From Verrucomicrobiota bacterium (GTDB lineage: Bacteria; Verrucomicrobiota; Verrucomicrobiia; Chthoniobacterales; UBA10450), in NCBI GenBank assembly GCA_003218525.1, contig QHNU01000151.1:1-16121 (forward strand): a DNA stretch of 16,121 nucleotides, read 5' to 3'. Shown here piece by piece: positions 1 to 6,918 of the stretch; position 1 is the stretch's first letter; each line of letters opens with the position of its first letter. The translations under genes and the position numbers were made by a program. Under the pieces are notes generated by a model, which searched no databases, had not been told where the DNA came from, and saw only the letters and a program-made list of their open reading frames with translations.

Positions 1-1860
1 GAGAAGTATCAGGCAGCTGGTTTCAACGATGTGGATGTGCAGTTCCGGGTTGAACCGATCGACGAAAAGCGTGGCACTTCACGTGTGATTTACACGGTGG
101 ACGAAGGCATCAAAGGCGCGATCAGGCTCGTGCGTTTCGAAGGCAACGCGCATTTTCCGGCAAAAGTATTGCGTAAGCAGATGAAAACGAAGAAGAAGAC
201 CTTGATCTCGTTTCTCGATAAATCCGGGCGGCTCGATCAGGTTCAGCTGCAACAGGATCTCGACAGCTTGCGCGAGTTTTATCAAAATCATGGTTATATC
301 GACATGGCCGTGCAGGAGGTGCGGAAAGAACGGACCCCGAGTGGCGCCCTCCAAATCGTTGTCCGAATCGACGAGGGAGCGCAGTACCACGTCGGAAAAA
401 TCAATGTCGTCGGCTATAAAGTAACGACAGAGAAGAAAATTCGAGCGCTGCTTAAGGTGAAAGAAGGCTCAGTCTATTCCCCCAAAGCAATTAAGGATGA
501 CGCCAAAGCAGTAGCTGACGCTTATGGCAGCGGTGGTTATGTCGACTTGGAAATTGTTCCGCAAAGCTCGCTCGTGCACGGCGGATTGATCGACGTCACC
601 TACAAAATTGAGGAAGGCCAGCGCTCGTTCGTCCAGCGCATCAACATCACGGGCAATACGCGCACGAAGGACAAAGTGATCCGGCGGGAAGTTCTGATCG
701 CTCCCGGCGATGTCTTCAACACCGTTCGAGTCGAAACGAGTAAGAAGCGGCTCGAAAATCTCGGCTATTTTTCCAAGGTTGAAGCCTATCCCGTCGACAC
801 CGGAATCGAAGGCCGGAAAGACCTTGATGTTCTAGTGGAAGAAAAACGCACCGGCTCTCTCAACTTCGGTGCGGGATTCAGTACGATAGATAGCCTGATT
901 GGTTTCGTCGAGCTGATACAAACCAACTTTGACATTACAAACTGGCCAAGTTTTACCGGCGGAGGCCAAAAATTTCGCCTGCGCCTTCAAGGGGGAACGC
1001 AACGCAAAGATTTCGATCTGAGCCTGACCGAGCCATGGTTTCTGGATCGTCCACTCGCTCTCAGTGGAAGCGCCTTTTATCACGAAGCAAATTATTTGAG
1101 CTCAATTTACGATCAACGTGAATACGGTTTTTCGATCGATGCGCGCAAAGGTTTGTTTCCCTTCGTTTACGGGACGCTCGGTTACCGCCTGACGGAGTTC
1201 GATATTTTTAACGTGGCTGTCACTGCTTCCCCGGCCATCCAGTCTCAGGCGGGAAATTCGCTTAAGAGCCAGGTCATCGGTGGTCTTGTCTATGATCGAC
1301 GCGATAACCCGTTCCTTACCCGGAGGGGTGAACGCGTTACCTTTACCACCTACATCGCCGGCGGATTTCTGGGCGGGAACGAACAGATTTACGGATTTGA
1401 TTTGGAAGGTTCAAAATATTTTCATCTGCCGTGGGATACGATCCTGCTGCTCAACGGGGAAGTTGCAGCTGTTGATAATTGGGGCGCCGGAAACGAGGTT
1501 CGCATTTACGATCGGCTCTTCCTTGGCGGTTCGAACAATTTGCGCGGTTTCGAATTTCGCGACGTTGGTCCGCGAGATGCCAATGGTGAGCCACTGGGCG
1601 GTAAGACGCTGGCTCGCGCCACCATCGAATGGACGTTCCCGATCATCGAGAAAGCGCGCGGCGCCCTTTTCTACGACACGGGTTTTGTCAACGCCGACGC
1701 TTACGATTTCAGCACGAACCACATTGCCTCGGACGTCGGTTTCGGTCTGCGTCTGGACTTGCCGATCGGCCCGCTTCGTGTTGACTACGGCATTCCCCTT
1801 CAGAAGGATGGCAGGAGTGGAAGCGGGAAGTTCAACTTTAACGTCGGTTATCAATTTTGA
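1..1860 (+). CDS. bamA: Outer membrane protein assembly factor BamA (5' truncated by window edge)
   Basis: BamA is the outer-membrane core of the BAM complex, which folds and inserts beta-barrel proteins. The reading frame is open from base 1 (EKYQAAGFND...), so the gene starts outside the window; the GTG at 31 is not a real start. About 619 residues are visible, against roughly 750-850 for complete BamA. The first 280 or so residues are successive POTRA repeats, recognisable by lines such as VRFEGNAHF, INVVGYKVT and INITGNTRT, each followed by a helix ending in an aromatic-rich GY turn. The rest is the 16-strand barrel. The L6 lid motif is present as LRGF (1540-1551), a variant of the usual VRGF. 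The protein ends in Phe (FNFNVGYQF), the C-terminal beta-signal. It is followed 55 bp later by a Skp/OmpH gene, the usual bamA neighbour in diderms, so co-transcription is likely. Identification is secure; only the N-terminus is missing. Confidence 0.96.
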   Translation, partial: EKYQAAGFNDVDVQFRVEPIDEKRGTSRVIYTVDEGIKGAIRLVRFEGNAHFPAKVLRKQMKTKKKTLISFLDKSGRLDQVQLQQDLDSLREFYQNHGYIDMAVQEVRKERTPSGALQIVVRIDEGAQYHVGKINVVGYKVTTEKKIRALLKVKEGSVYSPKAIKDDAKAVADAYGSGGYVDLEIVPQSSLVHGGLIDVTYKIEEGQRSFVQRINITGNTRTKDKVIRREVLIAPGDVFNTVRVETSKKRLENLGYFSKVEAYPVDTGIEGRKDLDVLVEEKRTGSLNFGAGFSTIDSLIGFVELIQTNFDITNWPSFTGGGQKFRLRLQGGTQRKDFDLSLTEPWFLDRPLALSGSAFYHEANYLSSIYDQREYGFSIDARKGLFPFVYGTLGYRLTEFDIFNVAVTASPAIQSQAGNSLKSQVIGGLVYDRRDNPFLTRRGERVTFTTYIAGGFLGGNEQIYGFDLEGSKYFHLPWDTILLLNGEVAAVDNWGAGNEVRIYDRLFLGGSNNLRGFEFRDVGPRDANGEPLGGKTLARATIEWTFPIIEKARGALFYDTGFVNADAYDFSTNHIASDVGFGLRLDLPIGPLRVDYGIPLQKDGRSGSGKFNFNVGYQF

Positions 1861-1915
1861 ACGGAAAAAAACAACGGCGGTCTAACGCCACCTTACCAAG
1901 CATAATTATCGTTTT

Positions 1916-2611
1916 ATGAAGAAACTTTTATCGCTCGCCCTTGTTCTCACCATCGCGCTGCCGCTCTGTGCGTTCGCTCAAGGGGCTCTGAAAATCGGCA
2001 CCGTCGATATGAATCGGGCTTTCAAGGAATACGGTAAAACAAAGGAAGCCGAGAAGAAGATCAACGATGCGCGAGATTCGGCCAAAAAAGAATTCGATGA
2101 TCGCGCCGATCAGTACAAGAAGGCCCTCGAAGAAGTGAACAATCTCAATAAACAGCTCGATGCCCCTGCTCTCAGTGCCGATGCCAAGACGCAGAAGGCA
2201 AAGGAGCGGGACGATAAGATTAACAATATCAAAAATATGGAGCGCGAGATCAACGAGTTCCGGCAAACGCGCGAGCGCCAACTGCAGGAGCAGGCCCTTC
2301 GGATGCGCGAGGGAATCGTCAAAGAAATCACCGATATTGTAATGGATCGCGTGAAGACTCAGAACGTGGATCTTGTCTTCGACAAGTCGGGTATGAGTCT
2401 GAACGGTGTTCCGTTGGTCATGTACTCGCGCGATAATTATGATTTCACTAACGACGTCATTGCCGCTTTGAATAAGCCCGGCCGAGTCAGTCCGGAGACA
2501 AAAACAACCGAATCGACCAGCACAACTTCGCCGGCCGGGAGAACGCCGTCGGCCAGCGCCGCCACCACAAGAACTTCACCGGCCAGCACCGCAACTCCGA
2601 GAAAACCTTAA
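1916..2611 (+). CDS. Skp/OmpH-family periplasmic chaperone
   Basis: A periplasmic holdase of the Skp/OmpH family, which keeps unfolded outer-membrane proteins soluble on their way to BamA. Residues 1-22 are a clear signal peptide (MKKLLSLALVLTIALPLCAFAQ region, AFA|Q cleavage). The mature start KIGTVDMNRAF is the family signature strand; residues about 37-130 are charged, Lys/Glu-rich helix that would form the coiled-coil tentacles; the segment around VDLVFDKSGMSLNGVPLVMYS is the return strand into the body domain. The last 35 or so residues form an unusual Ser/Thr/Pro/Ala-rich tail beyond the conserved domain, probably disordered. No clear Shine-Dalgarno precedes the ATG. The gene lies 55 bp after bamA and ends just before an intrinsic terminator, so it is the last gene of the bamA transcript. 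Family call is confident; the standard symbol (skp/ompH) is not asserted because of the extended tail. Confidence 0.9.
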   Translation: MKKLLSLALVLTIALPLCAFAQGALKIGTVDMNRAFKEYGKTKEAEKKINDARDSAKKEFDDRADQYKKALEEVNNLNKQLDAPALSADAKTQKAKERDDKINNIKNMEREINEFRQTRERQLQEQALRMREGIVKEITDIVMDRVKTQNVDLVFDKSGMSLNGVPLVMYSRDNYDFTNDVIAALNKPGRVSPETKTTESTSTTSPAGRTPSASAATTRTSPASTATPRKP

Positions 2612-2628
2612 TTTCGCTTCGATTTACG

Positions 2629-2661
2629 AACGCACGCAGGCGCAAGCTCGCGTGCGTTTTT
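2629..2661 (+). terminator. Intrinsic terminator after the skp/ompH gene
   Basis: A perfect 9-bp inverted repeat, AACGCACGC (2629-2637) and GCGTGCGTT (2650-2658), encloses a 12-nt loop and runs directly into TTTTT (2657-2661). It starts 17 bp after the preceding stop codon. This is the form of a Rho-independent terminator on the + strand closing the bamA-skp transcript. It also sits only 6 bp before the next start codon, so the downstream gene must be expressed by read-through or from a promoter buried in this short region. Confidence 0.85.
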
Positions 2662-2667
2662 GCTGTA

Positions 2668-3504
2668 ATGACGGTTCGCGCTTTTCCAAGGCCGCGATCA
2701 GCCGCAGCGCTCATCGCAATATCGGTAGTTCTTGTAGCGGCGAATTCATCCGCGACGGATGATTGGTCGTCAACGTTGAGTCGCGATCCACGCGGCAGCT
2801 TTCCGGATCCGCGGCCGCTCCATGCGACTTACGCCTTCAGCTGGAGCGGCATTACCGCCGCCACGGCAGACGTCTGGTTTCATCGCGGCGACGAAAATAG
2901 TTTCGTCTTGGAAGGCAAGGGCCGCACTGTCGGTTTGGCTCGAGTATTGTGGAGGTTCGACGTTAATTATCGCTCGGTTGCCCACTCGCAAACACTGCGA
3001 CCAATCGAGGTCCGCCAAACCGAGAATATTCGGAGCAAACGCGTCGAAACGAATCTGAAATTTTCTGATGCGGGCGTGACCAGCACACGGACCGAAACAA
3101 ATCGGCCCAAGTCGTCTTCCAAAAATTTCGCGCTCGAGAATCTGAATGACTTACACTCGGCCCTGCTTTATTTGCGTAGCCAGCCGTTGCGGGATCGGAG
3201 TGTTTTTCGTTTGGCCGTCTACCCAGCCAATTCGGCCTACGTTGCCACGATAACGGTGATCGGCCATGAGCGCGTCAAAGTGCATGCCGGCACCTACAGT
3301 GCGATAAAGCTCGATTTGCGACTGGAGCGGATAAACAAAAAGAACCAGCTGGAGCCTCACCGAAAATTTAAACGGGCCACGGCTTGGGTTTCGGACGATA
3401 ACGACCGGCTTTTGCTCCGGATTGAGGGCCAGATCTTCGTCGGGACGATCGTGACCGAGATTCAATCGGTGCGCTTCGACCGACCCGTCGCCGTGATCTT
3501 CTAA
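2668..3504 (+). CDS. DUF3108 domain-containing exported protein
   Basis: A 278-residue protein that I recognise as DUF3108, a family of exported proteins of Gram-negative bacteria with no established activity. Residues about 1-30 contain a basic start and a hydrophobic stretch (AAALIAISVVLVAANSSA), consistent with a signal peptide. The rest looks like an all-beta domain. Family features include the early Y-x-x-x-W-x-G-I-x-A-A-x-A strand, the DLHSALLYLRSQPL segment, the V-H-A-G-T-Y-S-A-I-K-L-D-L strand pair and the WVSDDNDRLLLRIEGQIFVGTIVTEI ending, in which a polar turn leads into two strands. The start at 2668 is the only ATG that keeps the signal peptide; no Shine-Dalgarno is visible because the terminator hairpin occupies that space. 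The stop codon overlaps the stop of the convergent downstream gene by two bases. The role is likely in the envelope, but the function is unknown. Confidence 0.8.
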   Translation: MTVRAFPRPRSAAALIAISVVLVAANSSATDDWSSTLSRDPRGSFPDPRPLHATYAFSWSGITAATADVWFHRGDENSFVLEGKGRTVGLARVLWRFDVNYRSVAHSQTLRPIEVRQTENIRSKRVETNLKFSDAGVTSTRTETNRPKSSSKNFALENLNDLHSALLYLRSQPLRDRSVFRLAVYPANSAYVATITVIGHERVKVHAGTYSAIKLDLRLERINKKNQLEPHRKFKRATAWVSDDNDRLLLRIEGQIFVGTIVTEIQSVRFDRPVAVIF

Positions 3505-4223
3505 TCTCCGTCGTCGCGATCTCGATCCTCTGGCACCCACTCCCCACGCACAGGAGGTTCATTGAGAGGCCGCGGAAAAACCCGACGTGGCGGCAATTCT
3601 CTCGGCAGGAATTGTTGGCTTGGTAGCAAAGCAAGCGAGGCGAGAGTGTCCATGTCGAGATGGCCAGTGAGAGCGATACCCGTCCGGGATTGATAAGCGC
3701 GCAATGAAAATTCCATTTCGGGTCCGTATACTCCGTCGATTGCACCTTTGAAATAACCGCGGCGGCGCAAAAGGGTCTGCGCCCCCATGATCACACGTCG
3801 TCGTACTTCCGGCGGTGCCGTCTCATAAGGCGTGTTGCGGAAGGCGCCGGCGGAAGTAACAGCCGGAGCAGGTGAGTAAACCGGTCCGTTCCGCGGCGCG
3901 ACCGGAGCGACGCTTGGGTTGGCCGACCCTTCCGAGGCATTTGTTTGTGGTGTTGCCGTTGCTGTTGCAGCCGCAGCCGAAGACGAAGGTGATTTTAACG
4001 CGAGAAGGGTCTCATCATTCAATTCCCCCGTCACTTGCAGTCCGTTTCGAATTTGAAAGCGCCGAATTGCGGCGGTGGTGTCGGCATTTTTTTGACCAGT
4101 GACTTCGCCGTAATAGAAGCCTTGGGCCTTAAGCGCTTCCTGCGCCTGTTGCAGCGTCGGATCAGCTACGACGCTTTGCGCGATCAGCACACCCAAGATG
4201 GCCGCGCCGAGCGCCGTTTTCAT
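3501..4223 (-). CDS. Exported protein with two peptidoglycan-binding (PG_binding_1) domains
   Basis: A 240-residue periplasmic protein likely to anchor to the cell wall. Residues 1-20 form a signal peptide (MKTALGAAILGVLIAQSVVA|D). Two PG_binding_1-type three-helix repeats follow: residues 21-78 (LQQAQEALKAQGFYYGEVTG... TTAAIRRFQIRNGLQVTGELNDETLLAL) and 138-200 (AQTLLRRRGYFKGAIDGVYGPEMEFSLRAYQSRTGIALTGHLDMDTLASL). Both carry the L-x-x-x-G-[YF]-[YF]-x-G and R-x-[FY]-Q-x-x-x-G-[IL] signatures. An Ala/Ser/Thr/Pro linker (79-137) separates them, and a Pro/Arg-rich tail ends in an acidic run (DRDRDDGD). There is no catalytic domain, so it is a binding or scaffold protein. It lies 35 bp after the amidase gene, with an AGGAGG-like sequence at about 4242-4248 that is rather far (about 18 bases) from this ATG. 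Its stop overlaps that of the convergent DUF3108 gene. Confidence 0.82.
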   Translation of the reverse strand: MKTALGAAILGVLIAQSVVADPTLQQAQEALKAQGFYYGEVTGQKNADTTAAIRRFQIRNGLQVTGELNDETLLALKSPSSSAAAATATATPQTNASEGSANPSVAPVAPRNGPVYSPAPAVTSAGAFRNTPYETAPPEVRRRVIMGAQTLLRRRGYFKGAIDGVYGPEMEFSLRAYQSRTGIALTGHLDMDTLASLALLPSQQFLPRELPPRRVFPRPLNEPPVRGEWVPEDRDRDDGD

Positions 4224-4258
4224 TTCGTCTGCATTTGACGCCCTCCTGCCTGTCTTAT

Positions 4259-5056
4259 TCAGCTTGACGGCGGCGCGCCGCCGTTTTGCACAGGTGCGCG
4301 ATGCTTTAACATTTCACGATACGCTAAAATGCCGTTGCTGATTGCGATGGCGACTTGTTCTCGATAATTTGCGTCTGCCAATTTCGTCACATCTTCTTTA
4401 TTGGTCAAAAAGCCCGCTTCGACCAGCACAGCCGGATGACGCACGTTGGCGAGGACATAAAATTGTTCAGCTTTTATACCGCGATTCGGTGCCTGAGTGC
4501 GGGTCACGAGTTCCTGTTGGATAAACCCAGCCAGACTTTGGCTTTCGACGTTTGATTCCTCGCTGGAGATTCGCTGCAGGAGCGGCAGCCAGGTGGCGAT
4601 TGCTGGTCCGCTCCTGATCTGATGGGCTGCAAAATAAGTTTCGACTCCGCTCGCGACCGGACGCGAGCCGTCGTTGAAATGAATACTGACGAAGACCGCG
4701 GCCTCGACCCGATTTGCGAGGGCGGAGCGGTCGGCCAGGGAAACATACGCGTCACCGATACGGGTCATCAATGTCGCCACTCCTCGCGCGCCGAGTAGGC
4801 GATCGATCCGCTGCGCAACGTCGAGCGTAAGATCTTTTTCCAAAAAGTTACCGGCCATCGCTCCGGAATCCTGACCGCCGTGACCTGGATCCAGCACGAC
4901 CACCGAAACCGGCTCAGGCCTTTTCGAACGGGCGATTGCCCGCGGCAAAAATCGCTGAGAATTGAGCACCATCACGATGAATGATGCGCTCATCAGGGCG
5001 AGGCCCAGCCAAGCAATTACGCCTGCCGCAGCTTTCGACAGACGTATTGGGTTCAT
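4259..5056 (-). CDS. N-acetylmuramoyl-L-alanine amidase (Amidase_3)
   Basis: A zinc amidase that cuts the bond between N-acetylmuramic acid and the L-alanine of the peptide stem in peptidoglycan. It has 265 residues. An N-terminal hydrophobic segment (about 10-31) is a signal anchor or signal peptide, placing the enzyme in the periplasm. The Amidase_3 domain covers about 50-250. The zinc ligands and catalytic residues are visible: DPGHGG (56-61, His59), Glu73 in NFLEKDLTLD, SIHFN (His126) and the catalytic VEAGFLTN (Glu213). The AmiC-type autoinhibitory helix seems to be represented by the insert around residues 145-195. The gene starts only 7 bp after the prcA stop, on the same strand, so it is probably part of the UBact-proteasome operon. 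That is an unusual partner for proteasome genes. No strong Shine-Dalgarno is visible. Confidence 0.92.
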   Translation of the reverse strand: MNPIRLSKAAAGVIAWLGLALMSASFIVMVLNSQRFLPRAIARSKRPEPVSVVVLDPGHGGQDSGAMAGNFLEKDLTLDVAQRIDRLLGARGVATLMTRIGDAYVSLADRSALANRVEAAVFVSIHFNDGSRPVASGVETYFAAHQIRSGPAIATWLPLLQRISSEESNVESQSLAGFIQQELVTRTQAPNRGIKAEQFYVLANVRHPAVLVEAGFLTNKEDVTKLADANYREQVAIAISNGILAYREMLKHRAPVQNGGAPPSS

Positions 5057-5063
5057 CGTGGTG

Positions 5064-5825
5064 CTAACTTGCGCTCAATTTCGCCAGGTCAGTTGCAGTC
5101 AGCGCGTGATAACGGACGGCCGAATTAATTCCGCGATCAAGCACTGCCGCCTCGATCACTCCATCCTCTAGACGTTGCTTTCGCAATTCACGCAGCTGTT
5201 CGCGCGGGGGAATCTCACCAGTGTCGCTCACACCGCTGTGGCCCAGCGTCCAGGCATCAAGCGCGAGTTGAAATGCAACCGACAATTCTTCACCGTCCCG
5301 GTGTTCCTGTCGCAAGAACTGTTCCATCTGCTCGGCCGAAGCTTTTGTCCCGCCCAAAACGGCGAATCGCGAATTCGGCTCCTTCGGCTGACTCCCACTA
5401 ATGGCCCCGTCGTATTCCAGGCCCAAGAAGAGGTCGTCCTCGGGCGAACTGCCAATTTCGACGAAGAGCAATCGCGCCAAAAAGGGGGCACCGTAAATTT
5501 GTTCGAAAGCGTTCTTCATTACCGGGCTGAGCGAGTAATAAGCGAGCCGCCGCAACGAAACGTCCGCCGCCGAACGGGTAAATCCTTCAGTACTCGCGAG
5601 CTCGATCGCGGCCATGCGCAAGCGCTCGATATCGCCCGGGTGCCCGATTGCGCCCAGCGCTATCCGATCGTAAATCTCGAACAATTTTTGCCGGCCGACA
5701 GTGAGCAAAAGAATTCCGCCCGCATAACTGAGCGCGACAATCGGGCTGCCCGAACCAAGCTGCGTCTCGATATATTCGCGTCGATTGGCGATTGCCTCGA
5801 CCCAACGATATGGCTCTTCGATCAT
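5064..5825 (-). CDS. prcA: Bacterial proteasome alpha subunit
   Basis: The non-catalytic outer-ring subunit of a 20S proteasome, which forms the gated entrance of the core particle and docks the ring ATPase. It has 253 residues. The Ntn-hydrolase fold is visible: SPIVALSYAGGILLLTVG (27-44) corresponds to VVALAYAGGVLFVA of mycobacterial PrcA, followed by KLFEIYDRIALGAIGHPGDIERLRMAAIELASTEGF and later LFLGLEYDGAISG and FAVLGGT. The first residues (EEPYRWVEAIANRREYIETQLGSG) form the H0 helix typical of alpha subunits. The position that would be the nucleophilic Thr in a beta subunit is not Thr, and there is no cleavable propeptide. The C-terminal section (EAAVLDRGINSAVRYHAL) matches the final strands of PrcA. 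The ATG overlaps the prcB stop (ATGA), implying coupled translation. The call rests on similarity to the family as I remember it, plus the neighbouring prcB and UBact. Confidence 0.92.
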   Translation of the reverse strand: MIEEPYRWVEAIANRREYIETQLGSGSPIVALSYAGGILLLTVGRQKLFEIYDRIALGAIGHPGDIERLRMAAIELASTEGFTRSAADVSLRRLAYYSLSPVMKNAFEQIYGAPFLARLLFVEIGSSPEDDLFLGLEYDGAISGSQPKEPNSRFAVLGGTKASAEQMEQFLRQEHRDGEELSVAFQLALDAWTLGHSGVSDTGEIPPREQLRELRKQRLEDGVIEAAVLDRGINSAVRYHALTATDLAKLSAS

Positions 5826-6634
5826 GCCACGCGCTTGCGGAAAAGTTCGGCAATTTTTTCCTCCGGCAACGTTCTGATGCCGCTGGCCGAGACCATCTTC
5901 ATGATTGGAAAAATTTTGGCGTGCCGATCAATGCCACCTGTGGCGGTATCTGCTTCCGAAGCGGTGTCCAGCGCGCGCAAAGCCACCACTACTGCGTCAT
6001 CGGTATCTAGCTTTTGCAGCGGCTTTTTGCCCCAAGTGTTTTCGTAGTACAAAATCCCGCGGACGGCCGGCGAGCCCGATCCGGTCGCGGCGAAATCGGT
6101 CGCTTCAAACTGCGCTCCCATGGCGTCATAAAAATATAAGCGCGCCGCCGGCGATGCTTTGGCGTCAAAAGTGGCGAAGATCGGCACCACCACGCCGATT
6201 CCCTGCAGCGCGAAACCGAAGTTGTCCCGCAAAAGTTTTGAAAGCGCCCGCACTTTGCCGTCGACGCTCATTTCCTGTAACTGCGTGCGGCGGAAAAACT
6301 GAAAGGAATGCTCGAGCACTCGCGCCATCTCCCAGGCGGTGGCCGGCACACCTGCAATTGCCATGATCGATTGCCGATCGATTTCGAGAACTTTGTCCGC
6401 CCGATCGTAAACGACGGTGTTCCCGGAAGTCGCTCGCCGATCGCCCGCGACGAGGACGCCGTCAGCGAATTTGAATGCAAGAATCGTGGTCGATTCAGTC
6501 GGCTTGAAGTCTTTCGGCGGCTCAGCTGGCCCGGTCTGCCAAGCGGGCGAGAGCAAGCCGTGATGCCGCAGTAGCGCCGGAAAATCTTCCAGGCCGCTCG
6601 CTCCTAATTCGAGCGGCTGCATGCGGGACTCCAT
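5822..6634 (-). CDS. prcB: Bacterial proteasome beta subunit (N-terminal Thr peptidase)
   Basis: The catalytic inner-ring subunit of the 20S proteasome, an N-terminal threonine hydrolase. It has 270 residues. Residues 1-48 are a propeptide; autocleavage should expose Thr49. The mature start TTILAFKFADGVLVAGDRRAT resembles mycobacterial PrcB TTIVALKYPGGVVMAGDRRST. Counted from Thr49 as Thr1, the three classic active-site residues fall exactly in place: Thr1, Asp17 (Asp65) and Lys33 (Lys81). Downstream, FAATGSGSPAVRGILY matches the GSGS turn, and ALDTASEADTATGGIDRHAKIFPIMKMV matches the conserved D-x-A-T-G-G segment. The residue before Thr1 is Ser rather than the usual Gly. The ATG shares one base with the UBact stop (TAATG), and the prcB stop overlaps prcA by four bases, so the three proteins are probably made in linked amounts. 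No ATPase, ligase or deamidase gene lies in this window. Confidence 0.94.
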   Translation of the reverse strand: MESRMQPLELGASGLEDFPALLRHHGLLSPAWQTGPAEPPKDFKPTESTTILAFKFADGVLVAGDRRATSGNTVVYDRADKVLEIDRQSIMAIAGVPATAWEMARVLEHSFQFFRRTQLQEMSVDGKVRALSKLLRDNFGFALQGIGVVVPIFATFDAKASPAARLYFYDAMGAQFEATDFAATGSGSPAVRGILYYENTWGKKPLQKLDTDDAVVVALRALDTASEADTATGGIDRHAKIFPIMKMVSASGIRTLPEEKIAELFRKRVA

Positions 6635-6810
6635 TACTGGCCGGTGCGTTGCCGGTAACGTTTCGACTGATTCGGATCCACTTTGCGCATTTTTTTGAGC
6701 AGATCCTTTGTATCTGGACGCGAAATGTCAGGGGAGCGGGGTCCATCACTGTCACCTTGCTTCGGTCCCCATGGCGTCGGTTCGACGGGCTTTTGAATGC
6801 GTTCTGGCAT
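6634..6810 (-). CDS. UBact, Pup-like ubiquitin-type protein modifier
   Basis: A 58-residue protein that I recognise as UBact, the Pup-like modifier described in several Gram-negative phyla. It begins MPERIQKP and ends KRYRQRTGQ. The C-terminus matches the UBact ending R-Y-R-Q-R-x-G-[EQ] and parallels mycobacterial Pup (RAYVQKGGQ) in the Y-x-Q-[KR]-x-G-Q pattern. The middle (TKDLLKKMRKVDP) resembles the DLL helix of Pup that binds the proteasomal ATPase. The first half is rich in Pro, Gly, Asp and Ser and should be disordered. In the Pup pathway the terminal Gln is deamidated to Glu by Dop and then joined to substrate lysines by PafA; the same is inferred here. I chose the ATG at 6810; an in-frame TTG at 6816 would add only two residues. 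The stop overlaps the prcB start (TAATG). No Shine-Dalgarno is visible. Automatic annotation easily misses a gene this short. Confidence 0.93.
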   Translation of the reverse strand: MPERIQKPVEPTPWGPKQGDSDGPRSPDISRPDTKDLLKKMRKVDPNQSKRYRQRTGQ

Positions 6811-6816
6811 TGACAA

Positions 6817-6845
6817 AATTTACGGGAAAAATCGCGCCTTCGCAA
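6817..6845 (-). promoter_or_regulatory. Possible sigma70-like promoter of the UBact-prcBA operon
   Basis: On the minus strand TTGCGA (6845-6840) and TAAATT (6822-6817) each match the -35 and -10 consensus at four of six bases and are separated by exactly 17 bp. Transcription would then start about 6-7 bases later, at or next to the UBact ATG (6810), giving a leaderless or nearly leaderless message. That would agree with the lack of a Shine-Dalgarno sequence. The match is modest and could be chance; the 108-bp divergent region also has to hold the LysM gene promoter. Confidence 0.3.
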
Positions 6846-6918
6846 CCGATGCCATATCCATTTTCGCGCAATCCCCCTGCGCTTGCCTCACTCTGCCGCT
6901 GATGGCAAAGTTGCCGCG

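Noticed and set aside
1280..1885. 201-codon + strand frame inside bamA
   Set aside because: Out of frame with the bamA barrel, no family resemblance, and composition typical of a shifted frame.
5175..6047. 290-codon open frame on the + strand antisense to prcA and prcB
   Set aside because: No recognisable domain, no plausible start region, and it lies opposite two clearly identified proteasome genes; long antisense frames are common in such GC-rich DNA.
6810..6815. Perfect TTGACA on the + strand as -35 box for the LysM gene
   Set aside because: No -10-like sequence at 16-18 bp spacing (the position holds CGCGCC), and it overlaps the UBact start codon.
6522..6845. 107-codon minus-strand frame overlapping UBact
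   Set aside because: Different frame from the recognised UBact, runs across both the UBact and prcB coding regions, and has an Arg/Ser/Ala composition typical of out-of-frame translation.
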